NCBI GenBank assembly: GCA_944326335.1
Contig: CALVDM010000010.1
Span: 1-64,000 of the forward strand
Length of the DNA: 64,000 nucleotides
Direction: 5' to 3'
From: an uncultured Bacteroidales bacterium
GTDB taxonomy: Bacteria; Bacteroidota; Bacteroidia; Bacteroidales; UBA932
A program made the translations under genes and the position numbers. A model generated the notes under the pieces. The model was not told the DNA's origin. It made no database searches and saw nothing but the letters and a program-made list of their open reading frames with translations. Positions 18,953 to 27,193 of this stretch are shown here, piece by piece (within the stretch, counting starts at the first letter, position 1; the number at the start of each line of letters is the position of its first letter).

Positions 18953-20734
18953 ATGAAAACGAAACACCTTGCTTACCTGAACATTCTCCTTTCCATGGTT
19001 CTGACATGCTCTTGCTTGGAAAAGGAGAGCCTGTCTTCCACAAACCCGTGGGACAAGGAGGAAAATACGGGAAACAATGAAGACGACAATCCCGGCACAG
19101 CCACAGAAACGCTGTACAACGGAATAGTGATGCCAGACGTCTGGCCTCCGAGGGTTGATATGTTCTCCACGGAGCCGATGTACATCCCGTATCTTGAAAA
19201 CCGGCCGGAAACGGTTCCAATAGACGTCGGACGACAATTGTTCGTGGACGATTTCCTGATAGAAAGCACTGATTTGAAGCGCGTATGCCATCAGGCTGTA
19301 AAATATTCCGGCAATCCGGTATTCTTTCCTGAAAACATCTTGGAAATACCTTCCGGACACTTTCCCGGTGCCGGACCTAAAGATGGAGGTATCTGGTGGG
19401 AACCCCGCCAGAACCGGTTCATGATGTGGTACGAAGCTGGCTGGCTGAATACCATGGCTTTGGCTACGAGTCCTGACGGACTGGAATGGGAACGTCCGTC
19501 AATATCAGGGTCTGCAAACGAACTTTCCTCGCTGAAAGACCTCGTTCCCAATTCATGCGCTGTCGTACTGGACTATGACGCACCCGATGCTGAAAGATAC
19601 AAGATTTTTTTCAGACAACCGAACGCCCAGGCAGACAAAATGAATGCTTGCGGACATGCGATGGTATCGTCCGACGGCATAACATGGACAGGCAGGACAA
19701 TGTCAGGCAGTTGCGGAGACCGTAGCACGATGTTCTACAATCCGTTCAGGAAAAAATGGATATTCAGCCTCCGGTCCAACAGGACAATAGGCTATCCCAA
19801 CAGCGACAGGGTGAGATACTATCACGAACATGACAATTTCCTTGAGGGGGCTGCATGGGATGGCTCAAACACCGTATTCTGGTGCAGGGCGGACAAGTAT
19901 GACACGGCTGACCCTGAGATAGGCCAGGCTCCGCAACTTTACAATCTGAATGCAGTCGCATACGAAAGTCTGATGCTGGGTTTGTTCCAGATACTTATAG
20001 ACGAGAATGATGTTGCCATGGCGGCAGGGAGGCCAAAGGTGACAGTCCTGAAAACCGCTTTCAGCAGAGACGGATTCCACTGGTCCAGACCGGACCATGA
20101 ACCGTTCATAGACGCGACAAGAACTGTCGGGAAATGGGACAGAGGGTACATACAGTCCGTAGGGGGCATCTGCGCTGTGATGAAAGACCAGCTATGGTTC
20201 TGGTATATCGGATTCAAAGGAGATGAAAACAGGCCTGGACATTCAGCATCCCTTCATTCCGATTTTTCCACAGGCATCGCATACCTGAGACGCGACGGCT
20301 TCTGCTCGATGTCCACAGACGGGACTTCCGGAAATTCCGGAGAGCTGATCACCCGTCCGGTAACGTTCAGCGGCAGATATCTTTTCGTAAATACGGACTG
20401 TCCTGACGGTTCGCTGAAAGTGGAGGTATTGGACAAGGACAACAAAGTCATCTCCGGCTATTCAAGAAATGAATGTACGGCAATCAGTGAAAACAGTACC
20501 ATAACACAGGTGAAATGGTCAGGTAAATCTGACTTGTCCGGCCTTTCAGGACAAGAAATCCGCTTCAGATTCATTCTCGAGAACGGTGAACTGTATTCCT
20601 TCTGGGTAAGTCCGAGCGAAAATGGTGAAAGTATGGGATATGTTGCCGGAGGAGGTCCGGGATACACCGGAAATATCGATGACAAAGGCATAACAGCCTA
20701 TAATGCAGCCTCGTCAATACCGCCTCTGCAATGA
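18953..20734 (+). CDS. GH43/GH32-like beta-propeller lipoprotein (second of two paralogues)
   Basis: This 593-residue protein resembles the propeller protein at 14972-16714 along its full length. Shared blocks include VGRQLFVDDFLIESTDL, KDGGIWWEP, MWYEAGWL, SCGDRSTMFYNPF, PQLYNLNAVAYES and a C-terminal FWVSPSENGES. It differs by being a lipoprotein (lipid Cys at 19 or 21 in LTCSC) with a spacer rich in Asn, Asp and Glu, so it is probably held on the outer membrane, perhaps outside. The other copy has Gly where this one has the second Asp of FVDDF. The pair may act one at the surface and one in the periplasm. It closes the operon. Substrate unknown. Confidence 0.66.
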   Translation: MKTKHLAYLNILLSMVLTCSCLEKESLSSTNPWDKEENTGNNEDDNPGTATETLYNGIVMPDVWPPRVDMFSTEPMYIPYLENRPETVPIDVGRQLFVDDFLIESTDLKRVCHQAVKYSGNPVFFPENILEIPSGHFPGAGPKDGGIWWEPRQNRFMMWYEAGWLNTMALATSPDGLEWERPSISGSANELSSLKDLVPNSCAVVLDYDAPDAERYKIFFRQPNAQADKMNACGHAMVSSDGITWTGRTMSGSCGDRSTMFYNPFRKKWIFSLRSNRTIGYPNSDRVRYYHEHDNFLEGAAWDGSNTVFWCRADKYDTADPEIGQAPQLYNLNAVAYESLMLGLFQILIDENDVAMAAGRPKVTVLKTAFSRDGFHWSRPDHEPFIDATRTVGKWDRGYIQSVGGICAVMKDQLWFWYIGFKGDENRPGHSASLHSDFSTGIAYLRRDGFCSMSTDGTSGNSGELITRPVTFSGRYLFVNTDCPDGSLKVEVLDKDNKVISGYSRNECTAISENSTITQVKWSGKSDLSGLSGQEIRFRFILENGELYSFWVSPSENGESMGYVAGGGPGYTGNIDDKGITAYNAASSIPPLQ

Positions 20735-20757
20735 TTGATTACCATGGTATTATATTG

Positions 20758-20793
20758 AAAAAACCGGAGCGTCGGATGACGTTCCGGTTTTTT
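20758..20793. terminator. Strong bidirectional terminator
   Basis: A 16-bp stem with one G-T wobble (AAAAAACCGGAGCGTC against GACGTTCCGGTTTTTT) and a 4-nt loop is flanked by A and T runs. It serves both the carbohydrate operon from the left and the nadK-uppS-bamA-skp operon from the right. Confidence 0.9.
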
Positions 20794-20810
20794 CTGCTGC
20801 ATGATTCATC

Positions 20811-21383
20811 CTACTGCGCAGCTGTCTGGCCCTGTGCAGCTGCCTGACGGGCGGCCATGACAGACTCGAGAGTCTTGTCGGCCGGGATATTGAGGGCCGT
20901 ACGGGCCTCCGGAGTGAGATTTATGCTCTGCACATCGTCGACATAAAGCAATGTGGCTGCATCGAATACGTATATCACGCCTTTCTCCTTCGCAAGATTC
21001 CTTACGACATCCTGGGCCTTCTGGTAGATAGGGGCCATGAGAGTGTTCTCGAGCTGGCTCATGTCCTGCTGTATCGCCTGCTGGAATTCCTGGATTCTCG
21101 TCTGGATATCGTTGAGTTCGCGCTGCTTGCTCTCCCTGACGGCAGGAGTCCAGGTGGCCTGCTTCTCGTTGTACTGGTCATACTTGGACTGGAACTCGGA
21201 GAGCATGCTTGAATAAGTCTCCTGAGCCTCCTTGTTGGCTGCCTCATACTGGACCATCGCAGAATCAGCCTCCGGCATGAGCTGGACAAGTTCAGAGAAA
21301 TTCACGTGTGCAAACTTTGTCTGCGCCGATGCAGCAAAGCTGAACATTGCTGCAGCCGCTGCGATAATAAAAACCTTCTTCAT
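20811..21383 (-). CDS. Skp/OmpH-family periplasmic chaperone
   Basis: This 190-residue protein has a clear signal peptide ending ASA-QT (residue 21). The Skp pattern follows: a short beta start (KFAHVNFSELVQLMPEAD), a long charged coiled coil (about residues 45-115, rich in Gln, Glu and Lys), and a closing beta part (KGVIYVFDAATLLYVDD). The C-terminal tail is Ala/Gln-rich. Skp holds unfolded outer-membrane proteins on their way to the BAM complex. The gene is the last of an operon and follows bamA by 40 bp, the usual arrangement. A second Skp-like protein with a different N-terminus is encoded at 26570-27193. Confidence 0.9.
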   Translation of the reverse strand: MKKVFIIAAAAAMFSFAASAQTKFAHVNFSELVQLMPEADSAMVQYEAANKEAQETYSSMLSEFQSKYDQYNEKQATWTPAVRESKQRELNDIQTRIQEFQQAIQQDMSQLENTLMAPIYQKAQDVVRNLAKEKGVIYVFDAATLLYVDDVQSINLTPEARTALNIPADKTLESVMAARQAAAQGQTAAQ

Positions 21384-21423
21384 ATTGCTTTATTCTGTTT
21401 AATTTAACTTCATCATAACAAAA

Positions 21424-24015
21424 TCAGAACTGCTGTCCGATCACGAAGTGGAACTGGCTTCCTCCGTTCACAGGGTCGTCGAATCCCCAACCCCAGTCGA
21501 CTCCGAGAAGTCCGACCACAGGAAGGAACACCCTGACACCGACACCTGCCGACCTCTTTATCTGGAACGGATTGAAATCCCTGATGTCCGACCAGCAGTT
21601 ACCTCCCTCGAGAAATACGAGTGCGAAAATAGTGGACTGCGGCTGGAGCACAACCGGATATCGGAGCTCGACCGTAAACTTGTCATAGACATTTCCCGAA
21701 TATGCATATCCCTGGGTGCTGTACTGGGTCATGGAATAAGGAGTGAGGGAATAGTTCTCATAACCCCTCAAAGCGATGACTTCCTGTCCGTACGTATTGT
21801 ATCCCGACATACCGTCACCTCCCACGAGGAAGCCCTCGAAAGGAGAATATCCCCAGTTCCTGTTGTAATATCCGAGATATCCGAACTGCGCCCTTGCCAT
21901 GAGGACGAGGTCTCCGACAAGCTTGGTGTAAATCGTACCCTTGAACGACCACTTGTGGTACTCAATCCACTTGTACCTGTCTCTCGAGCTCTGGAGATTG
22001 TAATCAATATCCCTCCATGAAGACTCTCTCACAGGATGTCCCTCGGCATCGAGCACACCCTTGTTCTTCTTCCTGAGCAGGGAATAAGGAGGTGTCAGCT
22101 GGAGCGAAAGACTGAACTCGGAACCCTGGCGCGGATAGATGACCTGGTCCGTGGAGTTTCTCGACAGGCTGATGGTATAGCTGAGGTTGTGGGATATACC
22201 CGTGTCGAAGATAAAGCTGCCCGGCCACTGCTGCAGCCTGTATGTCTGCCAGCTGAGCTGGTTGTACAGCACGAAATAGTTGTCCGGCCACTTCAGGCGG
22301 TTTCCTATCCCGGCAGCGATACCGTAGACCTCGAAGAACTCGTCATTGTTGAACACATCGAATATAGGATAGGAATTGGTCTGCCTCGAATAGTAGGCCG
22401 AAATGTTCAGGGATGTAGGTTTCTTGCCGAAGAGCCACGGCTCCATGAAACTTGCCGAGAGGCTCGTGTAGTAAGTTCCGTTTGTCTGGAACCTTATGGC
22501 AAGATTCTGGGCATCACCGAGAGGCACAGGTTTCCACGCGGACTTGTCGAAGAACCGCCTTGTGGAGAAATTGTTGAAGCTGACTCCGACTGTGGCCACG
22601 AAAGTGTTTCCGCCCCATCCTCCGGAAAGTTCGAGCTGGCTGGACGGTTTCTCTGTCACGTTATAGACAAGGTCCACAGTGTTGTCGAGCTGGTTCGGGA
22701 TTATCGAATATCCTTTGGCAGGGTCTGCAATGGCCTCTGCGTCGAACTGTCCGAGAGAGGCGATTTCCCTTATGGAACGCTCGAAGTCCGTCTGACTGAA
22801 CAAGTAGCCTGGCCTGGTGAATATCTGACGGCGCACCACCCTTTCGTTCGTGAGGTCGTTGCCGTTGATTATGATGTTGTTGAGCGTGGCAGGCTTGCCT
22901 TCCACAATACGCATCTCGACATCCACCGAATCTCCCTCGATGTTGAGTTCCACCGGCTGGATGGAGAAGAACAGGTAACCGTTGTCCCTGTATAGTTTGG
23001 ACACGTCGTATTCGTTCTGTTTCCCTCCGCCGAACAGCCTGTGCTCCATCGTGACGACATCATACACATCGCCTTTCTTTATCATCAGGACCCCGTTGAG
23101 GTCGTCCGTGGAATAGACCGAGTTCCCTGTCCAGGTTATGTTCCTGAAATAGTATTTCTTGCCCTCGTCTATCTTGAAATCTATCTGCAGCCTTCCCGGC
23201 TCAACATAATATATCGAATCCTTGAGGATTCTCGCGTCCCTGTAGCCGGCCTCGTTGAAGGCGCTTATGAGATTCTTCTTGTCGTTCTCGTACTCTTTCT
23301 CGTTGAACTTCTTGGAACTGAAGAAATTTATAAGCCTCTTGTCCTTGGTCTTCTTCATGGACCTGACAAGACGGCCTTCCTTCACGCTCAGGCTGTCTCC
23401 GAAGGTTATCTTCTGTATCTTGACCTTCGGACCCCGGTTGACACCGAAATTCACGGTTATGGCACTCTTGATGAGGCTGTCGCGCCTGGTGGATATCTTG
23501 ACTTCCGTCTGGAGGAATCCCTTTTCCTTGTAGTATCTCTTTATTATGTCTGTGGAGGTCTTGGCCACATAGTCTGAAAATTCGCCACCTCTCTTGAGGT
23601 TCAGCCGCTCCTGGAGTTCCTTCTGCTCACCGGATTTCACTCCGGAAAAAGTCCATCTGGAGACGCGGGGACGCTCCACCACGCGTATCTTGAAAAAAGC
23701 GGTATCCGTCCCGGGTGCGATGGAATCGACCACCATGGTGACATCCTCGAAATATTTCTGCAGCCAGAGCCTTGTGACCACAGCGGAAAATTCCTCACCG
23801 GGCACAGTCACCTGGAAACCAGGCTGAAGACCGGAAATCTTGAGAATCTGGTCTGAATTGATATACTTGTTGCCTTCAACAGAAATCCCACCGACAATAT
23901 ACTCCTTCGGATTGTTATAATCAACTGTTATTCCCTTTCCGCTTTCCTGTGAATAGAGCCATAAAGGGCATGCGGACAGGAGAAGCAGAAAAGAAAAAAA
24001 ACGCCCGGTCTTCAT
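21424..24015 (-). CDS. bamA: Outer-membrane protein assembly factor BamA
   Basis: This 863-residue protein has a signal peptide (cut near LYS-QE). The POTRA domains come next (about residues 35-430; GISVEGNKYINSDQILKISGL, IDEGKKYYFRNITWTGN, VEGKPATLNNIIINGND and FTRPGYLFSQTDFERSIREI). A 16-stranded Omp85 barrel fills the C-half, with LELSGGWGG at its start, a VRVFLPVVGLLGVDWGWGF stretch and a final aromatic strand (FHFVIGQQF). It inserts beta-barrel proteins into the outer membrane. Its lipoprotein partner BamD is encoded at 32043-32918. It lies between uppS and skp in one minus-strand operon. Confidence 0.96.
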   Translation of the reverse strand: MKTGRFFSFLLLLSACPLWLYSQESGKGITVDYNNPKEYIVGGISVEGNKYINSDQILKISGLQPGFQVTVPGEEFSAVVTRLWLQKYFEDVTMVVDSIAPGTDTAFFKIRVVERPRVSRWTFSGVKSGEQKELQERLNLKRGGEFSDYVAKTSTDIIKRYYKEKGFLQTEVKISTRRDSLIKSAITVNFGVNRGPKVKIQKITFGDSLSVKEGRLVRSMKKTKDKRLINFFSSKKFNEKEYENDKKNLISAFNEAGYRDARILKDSIYYVEPGRLQIDFKIDEGKKYYFRNITWTGNSVYSTDDLNGVLMIKKGDVYDVVTMEHRLFGGGKQNEYDVSKLYRDNGYLFFSIQPVELNIEGDSVDVEMRIVEGKPATLNNIIINGNDLTNERVVRRQIFTRPGYLFSQTDFERSIREIASLGQFDAEAIADPAKGYSIIPNQLDNTVDLVYNVTEKPSSQLELSGGWGGNTFVATVGVSFNNFSTRRFFDKSAWKPVPLGDAQNLAIRFQTNGTYYTSLSASFMEPWLFGKKPTSLNISAYYSRQTNSYPIFDVFNNDEFFEVYGIAAGIGNRLKWPDNYFVLYNQLSWQTYRLQQWPGSFIFDTGISHNLSYTISLSRNSTDQVIYPRQGSEFSLSLQLTPPYSLLRKKNKGVLDAEGHPVRESSWRDIDYNLQSSRDRYKWIEYHKWSFKGTIYTKLVGDLVLMARAQFGYLGYYNRNWGYSPFEGFLVGGDGMSGYNTYGQEVIALRGYENYSLTPYSMTQYSTQGYAYSGNVYDKFTVELRYPVVLQPQSTIFALVFLEGGNCWSDIRDFNPFQIKRSAGVGVRVFLPVVGLLGVDWGWGFDDPVNGGSQFHFVIGQQF

Positions 24016-24051
24016 TTTGCGATAAAATTCAAGATTACAAATATAAGGTAT

Positions 24052-24771
24052 TTATTTCACTTTACCATAGCGTCTGTCCCTTTTTGAGTACGATTGAAGG
24101 GCGGCCTTGAACTCCTGTTTTCTGAAATCCGGCCACAGCACATCGCTGAAATACAGTTCCGAATACGCACTCTGCCAAAGCATGAAATTGCTGAGCCGCA
24201 TCTCTCCGGATGTCCTGATTATGAGGTCGGGGTCGGGGATGCCGGCTGTAACGAGATACCTGTCAAGGGCATGCATGTCCATGTCGTCCGTATCCAGACC
24301 GGGATTGGCCGCAATGTCCTCCGCCAGCCGCCTCGCAGCCTGGAGAATGTCCCACCGGCCGCTGTAGCTCAGAAAGACCGTCAGGGTGAGCCTTCCGTTC
24401 CCGTCGGTCCTTGCCATGCAGTCGTCTATGGCTTCATTCAGCTCCTTCGAGAGGCGCCTGCGGTTCCCGAGGACTATAAAGCGTATCCCGTTGTCGAGGA
24501 AGTTCGACAGCTCCCCGAGCATTGACTTGAACATCAGGTGCATGAGGGCATCAACCTCGTCTTGCGGGCGGCCCCAGTTCTCCTCCGAAAAAGCATAGAG
24601 CGAGAGGTATTTCACCCCGCATTCGACTGCGGCTTCAGTGCATGCGCGGACACTTTCCACGCCTTCTGCATGGCCGGCCACCCTCTCCAAGCCGCGCTCC
24701 TTTGCCCACCTGCCGTTGCCGTCCATGATTATCGACACATGGACAGGTGTCTTAGAAATATTTTCTTCCAT
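24052..24771 (-). CDS. uppS: Undecaprenyl pyrophosphate synthase (isoprenyl transferase)
   Basis: This 239-residue cis-prenyltransferase has the N-terminal signature MDGNGRWA with the Mg-binding Asp17. Further marks are the AFSEENWGRP block and the C-terminal PDLIIRTSGEMRLSNFMLWQ segment, whose Arg residues bind the diphosphate. It extends farnesyl diphosphate to the C55 carrier needed for peptidoglycan and O-antigen. The usual LNYGGR block reads LSYSGRWD, a mild deviation. The gene starts 6 bp after nadK and is followed by bamA, an envelope-biogenesis arrangement common in Bacteroidetes. Confidence 0.95.
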   Translation of the reverse strand: MEENISKTPVHVSIIMDGNGRWAKERGLERVAGHAEGVESVRACTEAAVECGVKYLSLYAFSEENWGRPQDEVDALMHLMFKSMLGELSNFLDNGIRFIVLGNRRRLSKELNEAIDDCMARTDGNGRLTLTVFLSYSGRWDILQAARRLAEDIAANPGLDTDDMDMHALDRYLVTAGIPDPDLIIRTSGEMRLSNFMLWQSAYSELYFSDVLWPDFRKQEFKAALQSYSKRDRRYGKVK

Positions 24772-24777
24772 AGATAT

Positions 24778-25596
24778 CTATCTTCCGTTTCTGATGTCCT
24801 CTCCCCAAAACAGTTTGGTGGTAAGAGCTTTGATAAAGTTCGACTTGTTGAGGCGGATGCGTTTCAGCGAAAACTGTGCCATCGATATTTTCATCCTCAA
24901 ATCGGTGGATACTTCCTCGCTCCTGTTGTCTATGGTAAGGAAGACTTTCTCGTCCCTGGCCCTGAGCGACAACGTAATCTCGGAGGTGTCCGGCACCACA
25001 AGAGGCCGCACGTTAAGGTTGTGCGGAGATATCGGAGCGACAATCAGCACTTTCGACTCCGGCATGACTATGGGGCCCCCTGCACTGAGGGAATAGGCTG
25101 TCGAACCGGAACTCGTGGCCACGAGCAGGCCGTCGGCCCAGTATGTCGGGAGAGAGCTCCCGTCTATGCTCACATCCACTCCGAGCATTGCCGGACCTGC
25201 CCTGTGCACCGTTATCTCGTTCAACGCATAAGGATACATGTCCTCTATCGAATGCCCGCTGAAGAAATCGGCATGCAGAAGGGTTCTCTCCTCCACGGAA
25301 TACCTGCCTGCAAGCACATCTTCCACCACCTCGTCCGGTTTGTTCTCCGACAGGAAGCCGAGCCTGCCGAGATTCACGCCGAGCACCGGGATACCGCTGT
25401 CGCCTACTATGACCGCAGAAGACAGGAATGTCCCGTCCCCGCCCACACTCACCAGGATATCGGTCCCTTCCGCCACTGACATGCCGTCAAGGAGTTCATA
25501 GACATCGCATCCTCCCGACCTGAACTTCCCTATCAGGCCGAGGTATCTCGCATCATGTTCGAGTCTTCTGTTCCTCAAGTAAACCGCTACTTTCAT
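24778..25596 (-). CDS. nadK: NAD kinase
   Basis: This 272-residue protein begins MKVAVYLRNRR. A longer start at 25608 is possible, but it would leave only a few bases of leader after the -7 element. The GGDGT motif (52-56) carries the catalytic Asp. NE-T (ALNEITVHR) and DGLLVATSSGSTAYSLSAGGP are the family's NAD- and ATP-binding blocks. It makes NADP from NAD and ATP. It heads the nadK-uppS-bamA-skp operon and is divergent from pdxJ. Confidence 0.95.
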   Translation of the reverse strand: MKVAVYLRNRRLEHDARYLGLIGKFRSGGCDVYELLDGMSVAEGTDILVSVGGDGTFLSSAVIVGDSGIPVLGVNLGRLGFLSENKPDEVVEDVLAGRYSVEERTLLHADFFSGHSIEDMYPYALNEITVHRAGPAMLGVDVSIDGSSLPTYWADGLLVATSSGSTAYSLSAGGPIVMPESKVLIVAPISPHNLNVRPLVVPDTSEITLSLRARDEKVFLTIDNRSEEVSTDLRMKISMAQFSLKRIRLNKSNFIKALTTKLFWGEDIRNGR

Positions 25597-25619
25597 AATG
25601 ATTTCCACGAATCAGCCTT

Positions 25620-25627
25620 CAAAATTA
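25620..25627 (-). promoter_or_regulatory. -7 element for nadK-uppS-bamA-skp
   Basis: Read on the minus strand this is TAATTTTG, fitting TAnnTTTG. Transcription would start near 25613, which favours the nadK start at 25596. Confidence 0.5.
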
Positions 25628-25690
25628 CATTTATTTCCATGAAGCTGACCAATAATCGTTTAAAAATTTCGGAAAAACTCAAAACATTCC

Positions 25691-25698
25691 TATTTTTG
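25691..25698 (+). promoter_or_regulatory. -7 element for pdxJ
   Basis: TATTTTTG lies 31 bp before the pdxJ ATG. It is divergent from the nadK promoter 64 bp to the left. Confidence 0.55.
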
Positions 25699-25728
25699 CC
25701 GTCTGTTTGAACAGATGTTTGCCAAGAG

Positions 25729-26463
25729 ATGACCAGATTAAGCGTAAACATAAACAAGATAGCGACTTTGCGGAATTCGCGCGGAGGCGACATGCCTGAT
25801 GTGGAGAAAGCCGCCGTGGACTGCGAAAGTTTCGGTGCAGAAGGGATTACCGTCCATCCGAGACCTGACGAAAGACACATAAGATATTCCGACGTAAGGG
25901 CAATCAAACCCTTGCTGAAAACCGAATTCAACATAGAAGGCAACCCTATAGCACCTTTCGTGGACCTTGTGAAGGAAGTGAAGCCGGCTCAGGTGACCCT
26001 CGTGCCGGACGCTCCAGATGCCATAACGTCCAACGCCGGATGGGACACCCTGAGGAACAGAGGCTTTCTCAGCGAGATATGTTCGGAATTCAGGAATGCG
26101 GGGATAAGGACATCCATATTCATAGACCCTGTCCCGGAAATGGCGGAAGGCGCGGCTGCATGCGGCTGCGACAGGGTCGAGCTTTATACGGAAGCATACG
26201 CAAGGAAATACCGTCAGGGCAGGGAAAATGCGATAGCCGAATATCTGAAGACGGCTGAAAGGGCGCGTGAGTGCGGGCTCGGGCTGAATGCGGGGCATGA
26301 CCTGAGCCTCGTGAATCTCGAGTATTTCATCCGCACCATCCCATGGACAGACGAGGTCTCCATAGGGCATGCCATAATCTGCGATGCCCTGTACATGGGA
26401 CTTGAGAAGACCATCGGCTTGTATCTCGACACCATAAGGAGAGGTTCCCCGACAAGCAAATAA
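25729..26463 (+). CDS. pdxJ: Pyridoxine 5'-phosphate synthase
   Basis: This 244-residue TIM-barrel enzyme joins 1-deoxyxylulose 5-phosphate and 3-amino-2-oxopropyl phosphate to give pyridoxine 5'-phosphate. Visible family blocks are LSVNINKIATLRNSRGG at the N-terminus, GAEGITVHPRPDERHI, EFNIEGNP, CGCDRVELYTEAYA, GLGLNAGHDLSL and EVSIGHAIICDALYMGLE. The catalytic Glu, His and Lys positions of the barrel are in these blocks. Length is normal. It stands alone under its own promoter. Confidence 0.96.
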   Translation: MTRLSVNINKIATLRNSRGGDMPDVEKAAVDCESFGAEGITVHPRPDERHIRYSDVRAIKPLLKTEFNIEGNPIAPFVDLVKEVKPAQVTLVPDAPDAITSNAGWDTLRNRGFLSEICSEFRNAGIRTSIFIDPVPEMAEGAAACGCDRVELYTEAYARKYRQGRENAIAEYLKTAERARECGLGLNAGHDLSLVNLEYFIRTIPWTDEVSIGHAIICDALYMGLEKTIGLYLDTIRRGSPTSK

Positions 26464-26488
26464 ATTTGCGCACCTCACTGCTTCTTCC

Positions 26489-26496
26489 TATTTTTG
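26489..26496 (+). promoter_or_regulatory. -7 element for the second skp-like gene
   Basis: TATTTTTG (TAnnTTTG) lies about 74 bp before the ATG at 26570. The unit probably runs through the glycosyltransferase and the LysM gene, which are tightly packed. Confidence 0.5.
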
Positions 26497-26569
26497 TAAG
26501 ACATGCGCCCGGAGTGCAGGGCGCGGCTTTATATAAGGCATGATATAACTTGAAATAAAACAATTGTAA

Positions 26570-27193
26570 ATGAAAAACGTATCACTTTTCGTCAGCATCA
26601 TCGCTGTCATCATCGCAGTAGCTGCGGGTGTATTGTCGTTCACAGGCAAGCCGCAATCGGCAAATGGCCAGGCAAAGGATGCTTCCGACTCGACGGATGT
26701 CACGATGGCAACATCCGGAATCGTCTATGTGAATCTCGACAGAATCATCCAGGAATACGACATGGCGAGCGACCTGGGAGCGGTCGTAGAGACCAAGGTC
26801 AAGAACATCCAGGATGAGGTGAACAGGAGAGGCAAGCAGCTCGAGAACGAACTGATAGACTTCCAGAACAAGATAAACAAAGGGCTGATAACCCGCTCCG
26901 TGGCGGAAATCCAGGGGCAGGATCTCCAGAAGAAGCAGGCTGACTTCAACGAGTACGCCAACCAGAAGAACAATGAGGTGATTGAGGAGCAGACCGTCAT
27001 GATGAACCAGATTGCCGACGCAATCAAGACCTTCATAGACAAGTACAACGAGGACAAGAAATACACCATGATTCTCACCAACCAGAGTGGAGTCCCTGTG
27101 ATAACTGCCGATCCTTCCCTCGACATCACCGACGATGTGATTGCGAAGATAAACGAGGAATACATCAAGGAGAAGAACAAAAACAACAAGTAA
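26570..27193 (+). CDS. Skp/OmpH-like protein with N-terminal membrane anchor
   Basis: This 207-residue protein starts with a hydrophobic segment (VSLFVSIIAVIIAVAAGVL) that lacks a clear cleavage site, so it is probably kept as an anchor. A Ser/Asp-rich spacer follows, then the OmpH pattern: IVYVNLDRIIQEYD, a long coiled coil with many Lys, Glu and Gln residues (about 75-160), and the closing block YTMILTNQSGVPVI. It differs from the Skp at 20811-21383 by the anchor, the lack of a Gln-rich tail and a Lys/Asn-rich C-terminus. It may present barrel precursors from the inner membrane; this is inferred. The next gene starts directly after its stop codon. Confidence 0.82.
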   Translation: MKNVSLFVSIIAVIIAVAAGVLSFTGKPQSANGQAKDASDSTDVTMATSGIVYVNLDRIIQEYDMASDLGAVVETKVKNIQDEVNRRGKQLENELIDFQNKINKGLITRSVAEIQGQDLQKKQADFNEYANQKNNEVIEEQTVMMNQIADAIKTFIDKYNEDKKYTMILTNQSGVPVITADPSLDITDDVIAKINEEYIKEKNKNNK

